Below, piece by piece: positions 15,436-22,827 of a stretch of 64,000 nucleotides of DNA; within the stretch, counting starts at the first letter, position 1, and the number at the start of each line of letters is the position of its first letter. The notes beneath the pieces were generated by a model that saw only the letters and a list, made by a program, of their open reading frames with translations, was not told where the DNA came from and did no database searches. Origin of the DNA: Acuticoccus mangrovi (lineage in GTDB: Bacteria > Pseudomonadota > Alphaproteobacteria > Rhizobiales > Amorphaceae); assembly GCF_016411865.1 (NCBI RefSeq), contig NZ_JAEKJA010000018.1, positions 38,475-102,474 of the forward strand, read 5' to 3'. A program made the position numbers and the translations under genes.

Positions 15436-16705
15436 AGCCGTCCTCAACCCCGGCCGTCCGCCGTCGGGCCTCTCCGACGACGATCTGCTCGACGCCGTCT
15501 CCCGCGCCGCGCTCGCCTATTTCTGGGACTTCGCCCACCCCGTCAGCGGTATGACGCGCGAGCGCAGCGGCGGCGCCTTCGGCTACGACGTGGAGCGCGT
15601 CGTCACCACCGGCGGCACCGGCTTCGGGCTGATGGCGCTGGTGGTGGGGGCGGCACGCGGCTGGCTCGCGCGGCCCGCCGTGGTGGAGCGGATCGCCACC
15701 GTCGCGGCCTTTCTGGAGGCGGCGGAGCACCACGAGGGCGTCTTCCCCCACTTCATGGACGGGGCGACGGGGGCGACGATCCCGTTCTCGCCGACCGACG
15801 ACGGGGGCGACCTCGTCGAGACCTCGTTCCTGATGGCGGGGCTCCTCACCGCGCGGCAGGCCTTCGCCGAGGAGGCGACGCTGGTCGCGACGATCGATCG
15901 GCTGTGGCGGCGCGTCGACTGGGCAGCCCACGTGCGGCAGTCCGACGGTGGGCTGATGTGGCACAAGAGCCCGCGCCATCCGTGGACCGACAAGAGCCTG
16001 CCGATCCGAGGGTGGAACGAGAGCCTCGTGACCTTCGTGTTGGCGACGGGCTCGCCGACCCACCCGATCGCGCCCGAAATCTACCATCGCTCCTGGGCGC
16101 GGGCGGAGGAATTCCTCAACGGCGCCACCTACTACGGCATCCGTCTGCCGCTCGGGCCGCCGATGGGCGGGCCGCTGTTCCTCTCCCACTACTCCTTCCT
16201 CGGGATCGACCCGGACGGGCTGCGCGACGCCTACGCGGACTACGGCGAGCAGGTCCGCGCCCACGTCGCGATCAACCGGGCCTACTGCATCGACAATCCC
16301 GGCCGGCACGCGGGCTACGGGCCGGCCTGCTGGGGCCTCACCGCGAGCGACAGCCCCGCGGGCTACGCCGCCCATTCGCCGACCAACGATCTCGGCGTGA
16401 TCTCGCCGACGGCGGCGGTCGCCTCGCTTCCCTTCGCGCCGGAGGCGGCGATGGCGGCGCTGCGCCACTTCGTGGAGGATCGCGGTGCCGCGCTGTGGGG
16501 CCCCTACGGCCTCGCCGACGCCTTCGCCCCGGCGACCGGGTGGGTGGCGCCGGCGACGCTCGCCATCGATCAGGGCCCCATCGTCGTGATGATCGAGAAC
16601 TACCGCACCGGCCTCGTCTGGCAGCTGATGATGTCGGCGCCGGAGGTGGCGGCGGGCCTCCGTCGGCTCGGCTTCACGAGCCCGCGCCTCGCCCCGACGA
16701 GCTGA
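15428..16705 (+). CDS. GH144-like glucanase (PF10091 glucoamylase-type domain)
   Basis: This 425-residue protein has an (alpha/alpha)6-barrel pattern like the Glycoamylase family PF10091, which includes GH144 endo-beta-1,2-glucanases and the middle domain of rhizobial cyclic beta-1,2-glucan synthase. Recognisable blocks are AYFWDFAHPVSGMTRERS, VVTTGGTGFGLMALVVGA, DLVETSFLMAGLL, LFLSHYSFLGIDPDG, CWGLTASDSPAGY and IDQGPIVVMIENYRTGL. It would cut glucan chains internally to feed the GH3 beta-glucosidase whose gene overlaps it by 8 bases. There is no signal peptide, although secreted GH144 members have one, so it should act in the cytoplasm. Its 3' end overlaps the convergent GH15 gene by 32 bases. 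The exact linkage specificity is inferred. Confidence 0.8.
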   Translation: MAEAVLNPGRPPSGLSDDDLLDAVSRAALAYFWDFAHPVSGMTRERSGGAFGYDVERVVTTGGTGFGLMALVVGAARGWLARPAVVERIATVAAFLEAAEHHEGVFPHFMDGATGATIPFSPTDDGGDLVETSFLMAGLLTARQAFAEEATLVATIDRLWRRVDWAAHVRQSDGGLMWHKSPRHPWTDKSLPIRGWNESLVTFVLATGSPTHPIAPEIYHRSWARAEEFLNGATYYGIRLPLGPPMGGPLFLSHYSFLGIDPDGLRDAYADYGEQVRAHVAINRAYCIDNPGRHAGYGPACWGLTASDSPAGYAAHSPTNDLGVISPTAAVASLPFAPEAAMAALRHFVEDRGAALWGPYGLADAFAPATGWVAPATLAIDQGPIVVMIENYRTGLVWQLMMSAPEVAAGLRRLGFTSPRLAPTS

Positions 16706-17930
16706 GCGCGTCGCGCCGCGCCTGTGCGGCGGCGAGGAGCGCGGCGTGGCTCCAGGTGAGGTCGCGGCAGGAGGTGGGGGCGCCGGTGGTCCGGTCGAGC
16801 TGCTCCGGCAGGGCGCCCGGCTGCGGCAGGGCCCGGCGCACCGCTTCCAGATAGCGCGTTCCCGCGACGAGTTCCGCCTCATAGCCGAGGAGGCGGGCGC
16901 GGCGAAAGTGAAACTCGGCGAAGCCGAGGCTCGTCGGCAGCCAGGGATTGCCGCCGAAATAGACGTCGCCCGGAAAGCGCCCCACGAGGGGAAGGTCCGC
17001 GGCGAGCGGGTAGGCGGCGCGCGACCAGCGAGCGATATGGCGCGCGGTGCCTGCCATCCGCTCGTCGCCGACGCCGAACGGCGCGTCCGCCGCGCCGAGG
17101 AGGGCGCCGAGGATCGTGGCGGCGTCGCTCTCGCCGGGCTCGGCGTTCGAGGACGCCTTGAAGTGATCGCCACACCAGAGCGCGTCGAGGGCGCGATCGA
17201 TGCGGCGCAGGGCCGGACCGATGTCGCCGAGCCGCTCGCCGGCCGCCGCGAGGGCGGCGCGCTGGGCGAGGAGGGTGAAGGCGTCGAGCGCCGCCGGCTC
17301 CTCCTCCCACGGGCCGATGGCGGGCTCGCCGGCGTGGGCGAGCACGTGGCCGAGATCGAGCCGCAGCAGGCGTTCGGCCGCCTCGACCGGTCCCGGGGCG
17401 TGCGCGAAGACCTCCATCGCGGCGAGAACGGAGAGGGCGCGCAGGGCCGGGCCGTCGAACTGCGGCCGGCTCCAGCGCTCCACGTCGACGCTGCCGTCGG
17501 CATTGGCGCGCGGCTCGCCGAGGAGGGCATCGCCGTGGAGGGCGGCGAGCTCGGCGTCGGGACGCAGGAAGCGGCGATGGTCGGCGCTGGTCGTCTCGGC
17601 GAGGGGGTTGTGCGCCGGCCCCGGCCGCGTCGCGATGGCGAGGCTGAAGCGCACATAGTCGGCGAGGCGGCGCCGCCAGGCGGGATCGGCGGAGAGGGGG
17701 ACGGCCGACAGCATCACCACCCCGGCGTCGCGGACCCAGTGGTAGAAGTAGTCGGGCTCCGGGTCCCATAGGGCCGGTACCGGCGAGGCGAGCACGCTCC
17801 CCGCCGCCGGCACGACGGTGAGGCCGAAGGCGGGCCGGGTGTGGCGGAGGTGGGTGGCGGAAACGGCCGCCGCCATCGCCGCCGCCGAGTGGCGCTCCTG
17901 CGCCTCGAGCCAGGCGTCGAGACCGCTCAC
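16674..17930 (-). CDS. GH15 glucoamylase (glucan 1,4-alpha-glucosidase)
   Basis: This 418-residue GH15 enzyme removes glucose from the non-reducing ends of alpha-glucans. DYFYHWVRDAG (60-70) is the substrate-binding strand, and SRPQFDGPALRAL matches the family GRPQxDGPALR. The general acid should be a Glu of PWEEEPAALDAF (E189/E190), and the base is E376 in LPEQLDR ahead of RDLTWSHAALL. No signal peptide, starch-binding or linker domain is present, so it is probably cytoplasmic, acting on glycogen or imported maltodextrin-like sugars. The start is ATG at 17930. It lies 34 bases downstream of the alpha/beta hydrolase gene on the same strand and overlaps the convergent GH144-like gene by 32 bases. 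Confidence 0.88.
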   Translation of the reverse strand: MSGLDAWLEAQERHSAAAMAAAVSATHLRHTRPAFGLTVVPAAGSVLASPVPALWDPEPDYFYHWVRDAGVVMLSAVPLSADPAWRRRLADYVRFSLAIATRPGPAHNPLAETTSADHRRFLRPDAELAALHGDALLGEPRANADGSVDVERWSRPQFDGPALRALSVLAAMEVFAHAPGPVEAAERLLRLDLGHVLAHAGEPAIGPWEEEPAALDAFTLLAQRAALAAAGERLGDIGPALRRIDRALDALWCGDHFKASSNAEPGESDAATILGALLGAADAPFGVGDERMAGTARHIARWSRAAYPLAADLPLVGRFPGDVYFGGNPWLPTSLGFAEFHFRRARLLGYEAELVAGTRYLEAVRRALPQPGALPEQLDRTTGAPTSCRDLTWSHAALLAAAQARRDALSSSGRGAGS

Positions 17931-17964
17931 GCCGGGACCGTCGCAGGAGGTGGGGGTCGGGCGG

Positions 17965-18699
17965 TCATCCGAGCAGCCGATCGAGGGCGTGGCCGACGCT
18001 CGCGACGTAGGCGGGGCCGAGGGGCGAATGCGGCTCGCCCGGGATCACGTCGACGTGGGCGCGGGTCCCGAGCCAGCCGGCGAGGCGGTGGGCGTGGGCG
18101 GGGGGCGTCACGGCATCGTCGGCGCCGACGATGATGGCGACGGGCACGTCCACCAAGGGTGCGACCGCAGCGAGATCGTGCCGCGGCCACTCGTCGTGCG
18201 CCGCCGCCACCTCCTGAAAGAGGGCGGGGAGGGCGTCGGGTCCCATCGCCTGCCGCGCCGCGAAGAGGGCGGTGCCGGAGATCACCGGCGCCACGGCGAG
18301 CACGCCGCGCAGATGGGCCGGGTGCCGTGCCGCGAGGCGGAGCGCGGCGTAGGCGCCCATCGAGTGGCCGGCGAGAAGCCGCGGGCACGCGGGTTCGGCC
18401 GCCTCCGCCCACTCGACCACGGTCGCGACGTCCGCGAGGTGAGCGGCCATGGTGAAGTCGCAGGCCGCGCCGGCGCTGTCGTTGTTGGCCGAATGGCAGA
18501 GATCGGGGGCGACGGTGACGAGGCCTCGCTCGGTGGCCGCCGCGAGGATCGGCACGAGGTGAGGAGCCGCGGCGGCGCCGTTGCGGCCGTGCGCGAGGAT
18601 CAGCGTGCCTCGCGCCGTGCCCGCCGGGCGACGGACGTGCACCGTCATCGGCCCGGCGCTTCCGGCGAGGACGACAGCGTGCTCGGCGGTCAAGGTCAT
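17965..18699 (-). CDS. alpha/beta hydrolase
   Basis: This 244-residue alpha/beta-hydrolase has oxyanion-loop LILAHGRNGA, the nucleophile elbow LAGHSMGAYAAL (catalytic Ser in GHSMG), an acidic residue in IIVGADDAVTPP, and a catalytic His in IPGEPHSPLGP. It has no signal peptide. The fold covers esterases, lipases, acyl hydrolases and carbohydrate esterases, so the substrate is not known. It is the first gene of a leftward pair with the GH15 glucoamylase, which leaves open a role in removing acyl decorations from a sugar. A longer reading frame upstream of ATG 18699 has no better ribosome site. Confidence 0.75.
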   Translation of the reverse strand: MTLTAEHAVVLAGSAGPMTVHVRRPAGTARGTLILAHGRNGAAAAPHLVPILAAATERGLVTVAPDLCHSANNDSAGAACDFTMAAHLADVATVVEWAEAAEPACPRLLAGHSMGAYAALRLAARHPAHLRGVLAVAPVISGTALFAARQAMGPDALPALFQEVAAAHDEWPRHDLAAVAPLVDVPVAIIVGADDAVTPPAHAHRLAGWLGTRAHVDVIPGEPHSPLGPAYVASVGHALDRLLG

Positions 18700-18828
18700 C
18701 GGCCTCTCCCGGCGCCGCGCCCGAAGCAGCGCGCGCCAACGCCGATTGGTGACGCGCCCAACCCGGATCGGTCAAGCGTCGGTTTTCACCGAACCATCTC
18801 GTCCTATCTGGTTACGTAAAAGACATGA

Positions 18829-18864
18829 TTTCATCACACATTTATCTGAAAAATTGGGATGAAA
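18829..18864. promoter_or_regulatory. AT-rich inverted repeat upstream of the racemase gene
   Basis: TTTCATC (18829-18835) and its complement GATGAAA (18858-18864) are 22 bases apart inside the only AT-rich patch of this intergenic region. A further GATGAAAA follows near 18889. Such spacing and AT content suit an Lrp-family protein, and an Lrp gene lies just beyond the racemase. The operator assignment is an inference. Confidence 0.35.
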
Positions 18865-18958
18865 AAACGCAACGAGGCGCTAATCGGCGATGAAAATGGG
18901 CTCAAAGTGCCGGCGCGGGCTGGCATCTTTCCGTCACCAAACGGAGGAGGGGAGCCTC

Positions 18959-19699
18959 ATGCGACGCATCGGCCTCATCGGCGGAATGAGCTGGGAAAGC
19001 ACCGCCATCTACTATCAGGAGATCAACCGCCGGGTGCGCGACGCCGAGGGTGGGCTGGTGTCGGCCGACGTTCTGATCCACTCGGTCAATTTCGCCGAGG
19101 TCGTGGCACTGCAGCAGGCCGGCCGGTGGGACGAGGCGGCGCGGCTGCTTGAGGGCGTTGCCCAGGGGCTCGAGGGGGCGGGCGCCGAGGCGCTGCTCAT
19201 CTGCACCAACACCATGCACATCCTCGCCGGCGAGATCGAGGCGGCGACCAACGTGCCGCTCCTCCACATCGTCGACGTGACGGCGGTGGCGATCCGTGCC
19301 GCCGGGCTGAAGCGTCCGCTCCTCCTCGCGACCCGCTACACCATGGAAAAGCCGTTCTATCTCGACCGGATGCGCACCTTCGGCCTCGCTCCGATGGTGC
19401 CCGCCGAGGCGGATCGCGGCGACGTCCACGACATCATCTTCGGCGAGCTCTGCTGCGGCGTCGTGAAAGAGGCGAGCCGGGAGCGCTATCGCGATGTCAT
19501 CCGGCGCGGCATCGCGGAGGGCGCCGACGCTGTGATCCTTGGCTGCACCGAGATCGGCATGCTGGTGGGGGCGGAGGACGCCGCCGTCCCGGTGTTCGAT
19601 TCCACCCTCCTGCACGCCCAGGCCGCGGTGGACTTCGCCCTCGGCGCTCCAGCGGGCGCGCCGGCCGTCAGGCGTAGCGCGTTGGAACACTCGTTGTGA
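18959..19699 (+). CDS. aspartate/glutamate racemase family protein
   Basis: This 246-residue cofactor-independent racemase carries the two catalytic cysteines: C82 in LLICTNTMH and C196 in VILGCTEIG. The N-terminus RRIGLIGGMSWESTAIYY is typical of the aspartate racemase/YgeA group. It interconverts L- and D-forms of an amino acid, possibly aspartate, glutamate or homoserine. The ATG at 18959 has GGAGGAGGGG upstream, and the longer frame from 18890 is unnecessary. Its 3' end overlaps the convergent Lrp-type regulator gene by 32 bases. The regulator is therefore a candidate controller responding to an amino acid. Confidence 0.88.
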   Translation: MRRIGLIGGMSWESTAIYYQEINRRVRDAEGGLVSADVLIHSVNFAEVVALQQAGRWDEAARLLEGVAQGLEGAGAEALLICTNTMHILAGEIEAATNVPLLHIVDVTAVAIRAAGLKRPLLLATRYTMEKPFYLDRMRTFGLAPMVPAEADRGDVHDIIFGELCCGVVKEASRERYRDVIRRGIAEGADAVILGCTEIGMLVGAEDAAVPVFDSTLLHAQAAVDFALGAPAGAPAVRRSALEHSL

Positions 19700-20132
19700 A
19701 CTTCAGCTCCTCCATCACGATGGAGGACGTGAGGTCGAGGAATTCCAGCCGCGAGATCAGCGCCTTGTAGACCTGGTCGAAGCGCTCGATGTCGGGCACC
19801 ACGAGGCGCACCAGATAGTCGATCTCGCCGGCGAGGCGGTAGCTCTCCACGATCTCCGGAATATCGTGGACCGCCTGCTTGAACTCGTCGATCCATCCGA
19901 CGCGATGGATCGGCGTCTTCACCTGGATGAACACCGTCATCCCCACGTTCACCTTCTTGCGGTCGACGAGGGCGACGCGGGCGCGAATGTAGCCCTCCTT
20001 CTCCAGCCGTCGAATGCGCCGCCAGCATGGCGTGTGCGACAGACCCACCCGCTCGCCGATCTCGGCGATGGGGACGGTCGCGTCCTCCTGCAGGAGATCC
20101 AGAATCTTCCGATCGAACGCGTCGAGGGTCAT
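19668..20132 (-). CDS. Lrp/AsnC family transcriptional regulator
   Basis: This 154-residue feast/famine regulator has an N-terminal winged helix (LDAFDRKILDLLQEDATVPI, then ERVGLSHTPCWRRIRRLEKEG) and a C-terminal RAM domain that senses amino acids (AGEIDYLVRLVVPDIERFD). The motif SHTPCWRR is the DNA-recognition helix common to this family. I start it at ATG 20132, because the longer frame to 20171 begins with GTG and no ribosome site. It is divergent from the flavin monooxygenase gene (134-base gap) and convergent with the racemase. The pattern predicts control of one or both neighbours, plus itself, in response to an amino acid that cannot be named. Confidence 0.88.
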   Translation of the reverse strand: MTLDAFDRKILDLLQEDATVPIAEIGERVGLSHTPCWRRIRRLEKEGYIRARVALVDRKKVNVGMTVFIQVKTPIHRVGWIDEFKQAVHDIPEIVESYRLAGEIDYLVRLVVPDIERFDQVYKALISRLEFLDLTSSIVMEELKFTTSVPTRYA

Positions 20133-20266
20133 GGTCTCGCGATTCTCGCCAAAATGAGGATGAAACCGCACACCGGCGGCGAGGCGCGCGATTGCATGTT
20201 TCTTGCTTGACGGTGCGGGAGCCTGCGCGTTCGCGCAAGTGCGAGATCCTGACCAGGAGCCTGAAT

Positions 20267-21712
20267 GTGAAGCCGGAAACGGACGGCGCGGGCCTCCTCG
20301 CGCTGGAGCGGGAGGTGCGCCGCGATCTCGAGCGTTTGCAGGAGCCCGCCGAACCCTGGGTGCCGCCGCGCTATGCGGCCGACGGCACGCGCATCCTCGA
20401 CGTCGTCATCGTCGGGGCGGGAATGGCGGGGCTGGCGCTCGCGGCGAGCCTTGCTCGGGACGGTGTCGACAACGTCCTCGTCGTCGATCGCAGCGAGCCC
20501 GACCGGGCCGGGCCATGGGCGACCTACGCCCGCATGCCCACCCTGCGCTCGCCCAAGCACCTTGCGGGGCCGGCGATCGGTCTGCCCTCGCTCACCTTCC
20601 GCGCCTGGCACGAAGCGCGGTTCGGCGCTGCGGCCTGGGACGAGCTCGACCGCATCCCCCGCCTGATGTGGAACGACTATCTCAACTGGTATCGCGACGT
20701 GATGGGCATCCGGGTGACCTCGCGCACCGCCCTCAGCGACCTCGCGGGCGACGGCGACGGTCTTTCCCTGACCCTCACCGACGCCAACGCTGGGACCGAG
20801 GGCGTGCGGCATGTGCGCAGCCGTCTCGCGGTGCTCGCCATGGGGCGCGACGGGCTCGGTGGTCCGCGCCGCCCGCCGCTTTATGCCGGTCTGCCGCCCC
20901 GCCTCGTCGCCCACACCAGCGACTTCATCGACTTTGCCGCCCTAGCGGGTCGCAGGGTCGGGGTGATCGGCGTCGGCTCCTCCGCCTTCGACAACGCCGG
21001 CGCGGCGCTCGAGGCGGGCGCCTCGGTCACCATGCTGGCGCGCCGGCCGGACATCCCCCGGGTCAACAAGACGCTCGGGGCGAACCACGCCGGCTACGCC
21101 AAGGGCTACGCCGACCTGCCCGCGGGCGCGCATCGGGAGATGGAGGCCGTCATGGCCGCCGCGGGCGTGCCACCGCCGCGCCCCTCGGTGCTGCGCTGCA
21201 GCCGGCACGAGGCGTTCGCGCTGCGCGTCGGCTGCACCGTCGCGGCGGCGCGGGAGGAGGCCGGCCGGGTGGTGCTCGAGACCTCGCATGGGCGCCTGGT
21301 GTTCGACGTCCTCATCCTCGCCACCGGCTTCGCGATCGACTGGTCGCTGCGTCCGGAGCTCGCCCGGCTCGCGGCGCGCGCGGCCCGCTCCGGCGAGGGC
21401 CCGCCCAACGCGGCACCCCCCGCCCTCGGCCCCGGCATGGAGTTTTGCGACGACGACGGCGATCCCGCCGCCTGGCCCGCCCGCGTCTACTGCCTCAACA
21501 ACACCGCGGACCCCACCCACGGCCGCATCGCCGGCGACATTCCGGGGATCAGCGTGGGCGCGGGGCGCGTCGCCGAGCACATCGTGCGCCGCCTCTTCGT
21601 GGAGGACTGGCCCGCCCATCTCGACGCGATCCGCCGTTTCGACCGCCCCGAGCTCATCGGCGACGAGTGGGTCACCGTCGCGCCTACCGATCGAGGCGAC
21701 GGACATTCTTGA
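20267..21712 (+). CDS. flavin-dependent NAD(P)/FAD-binding monooxygenase family protein
   Basis: This 481-residue two-dinucleotide-fold flavoprotein has the FAD site VVIVGAGMAGLALAASLA near residue 50, an NADPH Rossmann motif VGVIGVGSSAFDNAGAALEAG in the middle, and the closing ATGFAIDW motif. The arrangement fits class B flavin monooxygenases and related hydroxylases, which oxygenate amines, ketones or sulfur compounds. The classical FxGxxxHxxxW fingerprint is not obvious, and ARMPTLRSPKHLAGPA occupies that area. The start is GTG at 20267 with AGGAG eight bases upstream, and the open frame before it is not supported. It is divergent from an Lrp regulator. The substrate is unknown. Confidence 0.75.
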   Translation: MKPETDGAGLLALEREVRRDLERLQEPAEPWVPPRYAADGTRILDVVIVGAGMAGLALAASLARDGVDNVLVVDRSEPDRAGPWATYARMPTLRSPKHLAGPAIGLPSLTFRAWHEARFGAAAWDELDRIPRLMWNDYLNWYRDVMGIRVTSRTALSDLAGDGDGLSLTLTDANAGTEGVRHVRSRLAVLAMGRDGLGGPRRPPLYAGLPPRLVAHTSDFIDFAALAGRRVGVIGVGSSAFDNAGAALEAGASVTMLARRPDIPRVNKTLGANHAGYAKGYADLPAGAHREMEAVMAAAGVPPPRPSVLRCSRHEAFALRVGCTVAAAREEAGRVVLETSHGRLVFDVLILATGFAIDWSLRPELARLAARAARSGEGPPNAAPPALGPGMEFCDDDGDPAAWPARVYCLNNTADPTHGRIAGDIPGISVGAGRVAEHIVRRLFVEDWPAHLDAIRRFDRPELIGDEWVTVAPTDRGDGHS

Positions 21713-21741
21713 CAACGCGAAGCCCTCTCGAATATCGATAG

Positions 21742-21774
21742 TGAATAAACTTCCTGCGATGAATTTTTATTCAT
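21742..21774. promoter_or_regulatory. operator-like TGAAT palindromes ahead of sugar ABC operon
   Basis: TGAATAAA (21742-21749) is matched exactly by TTTATTCA (21766-21773). Overlapping it, ATGAAT-TTTT-ATTCAT (21759-21774) is a second perfect palindrome. Three TGAAT half-sites therefore lie in one short AT-rich block 32 bases ahead of the substrate-binding protein start. The SorC-type regulator encoded at the end of the operon is the likely binder, by inference. Confidence 0.5.
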
Positions 21775-21805
21775 TGCGCGATCAAGCATCGAAGAGGAAA
21801 CGCGG

Positions 21806-22768
21806 ATGGGCTCATTCTCCAGAACACTTCTTGGCGCCGCGGTGGCGTCCGGGCTCGCGATGGCGGGAGGCTCGGCGCTCGCGTTCGACCAGGGCAGCCT
21901 CATCAAGCCGATCGACGGGCCGCTCACCCTGGTGTTCATCCCGAAGGTGATTCACCCCTGGTACGAGGTGGTGAAGGCCGGCGCGCAGGCCGCCGCCGAC
22001 GAGTTCGCCAAAGAGGGCATCGAGGTCGACGTGCGGTGGGACGAGCCGCCCCAGGCCGACGTCGCCGACCACAACCGCCGCATCGAGACCAACATCGGCC
22101 GTCACCCCGACGGTCTCGCCGTCTCCTGCCTCGACCCCTCCACCAACGTGCAGCTCCTCCAGGAAGCGGTGGACGCGGGCATCAACGTCATCACCTTCGA
22201 CACCTACTGCTCGGACGATTTCCACTTCGTCGGCCACAAGAACGACGCGCAGGACGGCGCCGATCTCGCCGCCTTCCTCGCCGAGAAGATCGGCGACAAG
22301 GGCAAGGTGGGCATCCTCGCCGGCAGCCTGACGGCGGCGAACCACGCCGCGCGGGTGCAGGGCTTCAAGGACGAGATGGCGAAGCATCCGAACATCGACA
22401 TCGTGTTCGAGCAGCCCGACGACGACAGCCTCGAAAAGGCCGTCAGCCTCACCGAGAACGCGTTGCAGGCCAATCCCGACCTCGTCGGCATCTTCGGCTC
22501 CAACGCCTCGAACCCGATCGGCGCCGCCCGGGCCGTCGACAACGCCGGCCTCACCGATCAGGTGACCATCGTCGGCATGGACGATCTGCCCGAAACGCTG
22601 CAGTTCATCGAGGACGGCGTGATCGCCGGCGTGAAGGCGCAGCGCCAGTGGGAGATCGGCTACTGGGCGGTGAAATATCTCGTCGCCATGAACCAGAACC
22701 ACACCGTGCCGATGGAGCATGCCACCGGTTCGCAGATCCTCACCAAGGACGTCCTGGCCCAGCAATAG
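21806..22768 (+). CDS. sugar ABC transporter periplasmic substrate-binding protein
   Basis: This 320-residue RbsB-type (Peripla_BP_4) protein has a cleavable signal peptide, with likely cleavage after about residue 26 (GGSALA). The ligand pocket region includes IPKVIHPWYEVVKAG, DPSTNVQLLQEAVDAGI, and GSNASNPIGAARAV with IVGMDDLPETLQFIEDG. It delivers a sugar or sugar-like ligand to the permease. It is the first gene of a three-gene operon (SBP, double ATPase, permease), followed by a SorC-type regulator. A GC-rich inverted repeat (GCGCGG with CCGCGC) between this gene and the ATPase gene could raise its relative expression, as is common for binding proteins. The ligand cannot be named. Confidence 0.9.
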   Translation: MGSFSRTLLGAAVASGLAMAGGSALAFDQGSLIKPIDGPLTLVFIPKVIHPWYEVVKAGAQAAADEFAKEGIEVDVRWDEPPQADVADHNRRIETNIGRHPDGLAVSCLDPSTNVQLLQEAVDAGINVITFDTYCSDDFHFVGHKNDAQDGADLAAFLAEKIGDKGKVGILAGSLTAANHAARVQGFKDEMAKHPNIDIVFEQPDDDSLEKAVSLTENALQANPDLVGIFGSNASNPIGAARAVDNAGLTDQVTIVGMDDLPETLQFIEDGVIAGVKAQRQWEIGYWAVKYLVAMNQNHTVPMEHATGSQILTKDVLAQQ

Positions 22769-22827
22769 GCGGCCAGGACCCTTCGCGCGGCGCAGGCTCG
22801 TCCCGCGCCCGCCAGCGCGGTGGACCG

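Noticed and set aside
10888..15447. A 1519-codon open frame on the minus strand across the ABC and GH3 genes
   Set aside because: It mirrors two well-supported genes, has no ribosome site or recognisable domain, and its low-complexity Ala/Gly/Arg/Glu/His composition is typical of antisense frames in GC-rich DNA.
20133..20171. N-terminal extension of the Lrp regulator to GTG 20171
   Set aside because: There is no ribosome site, and family members begin near the ATG at 20132.
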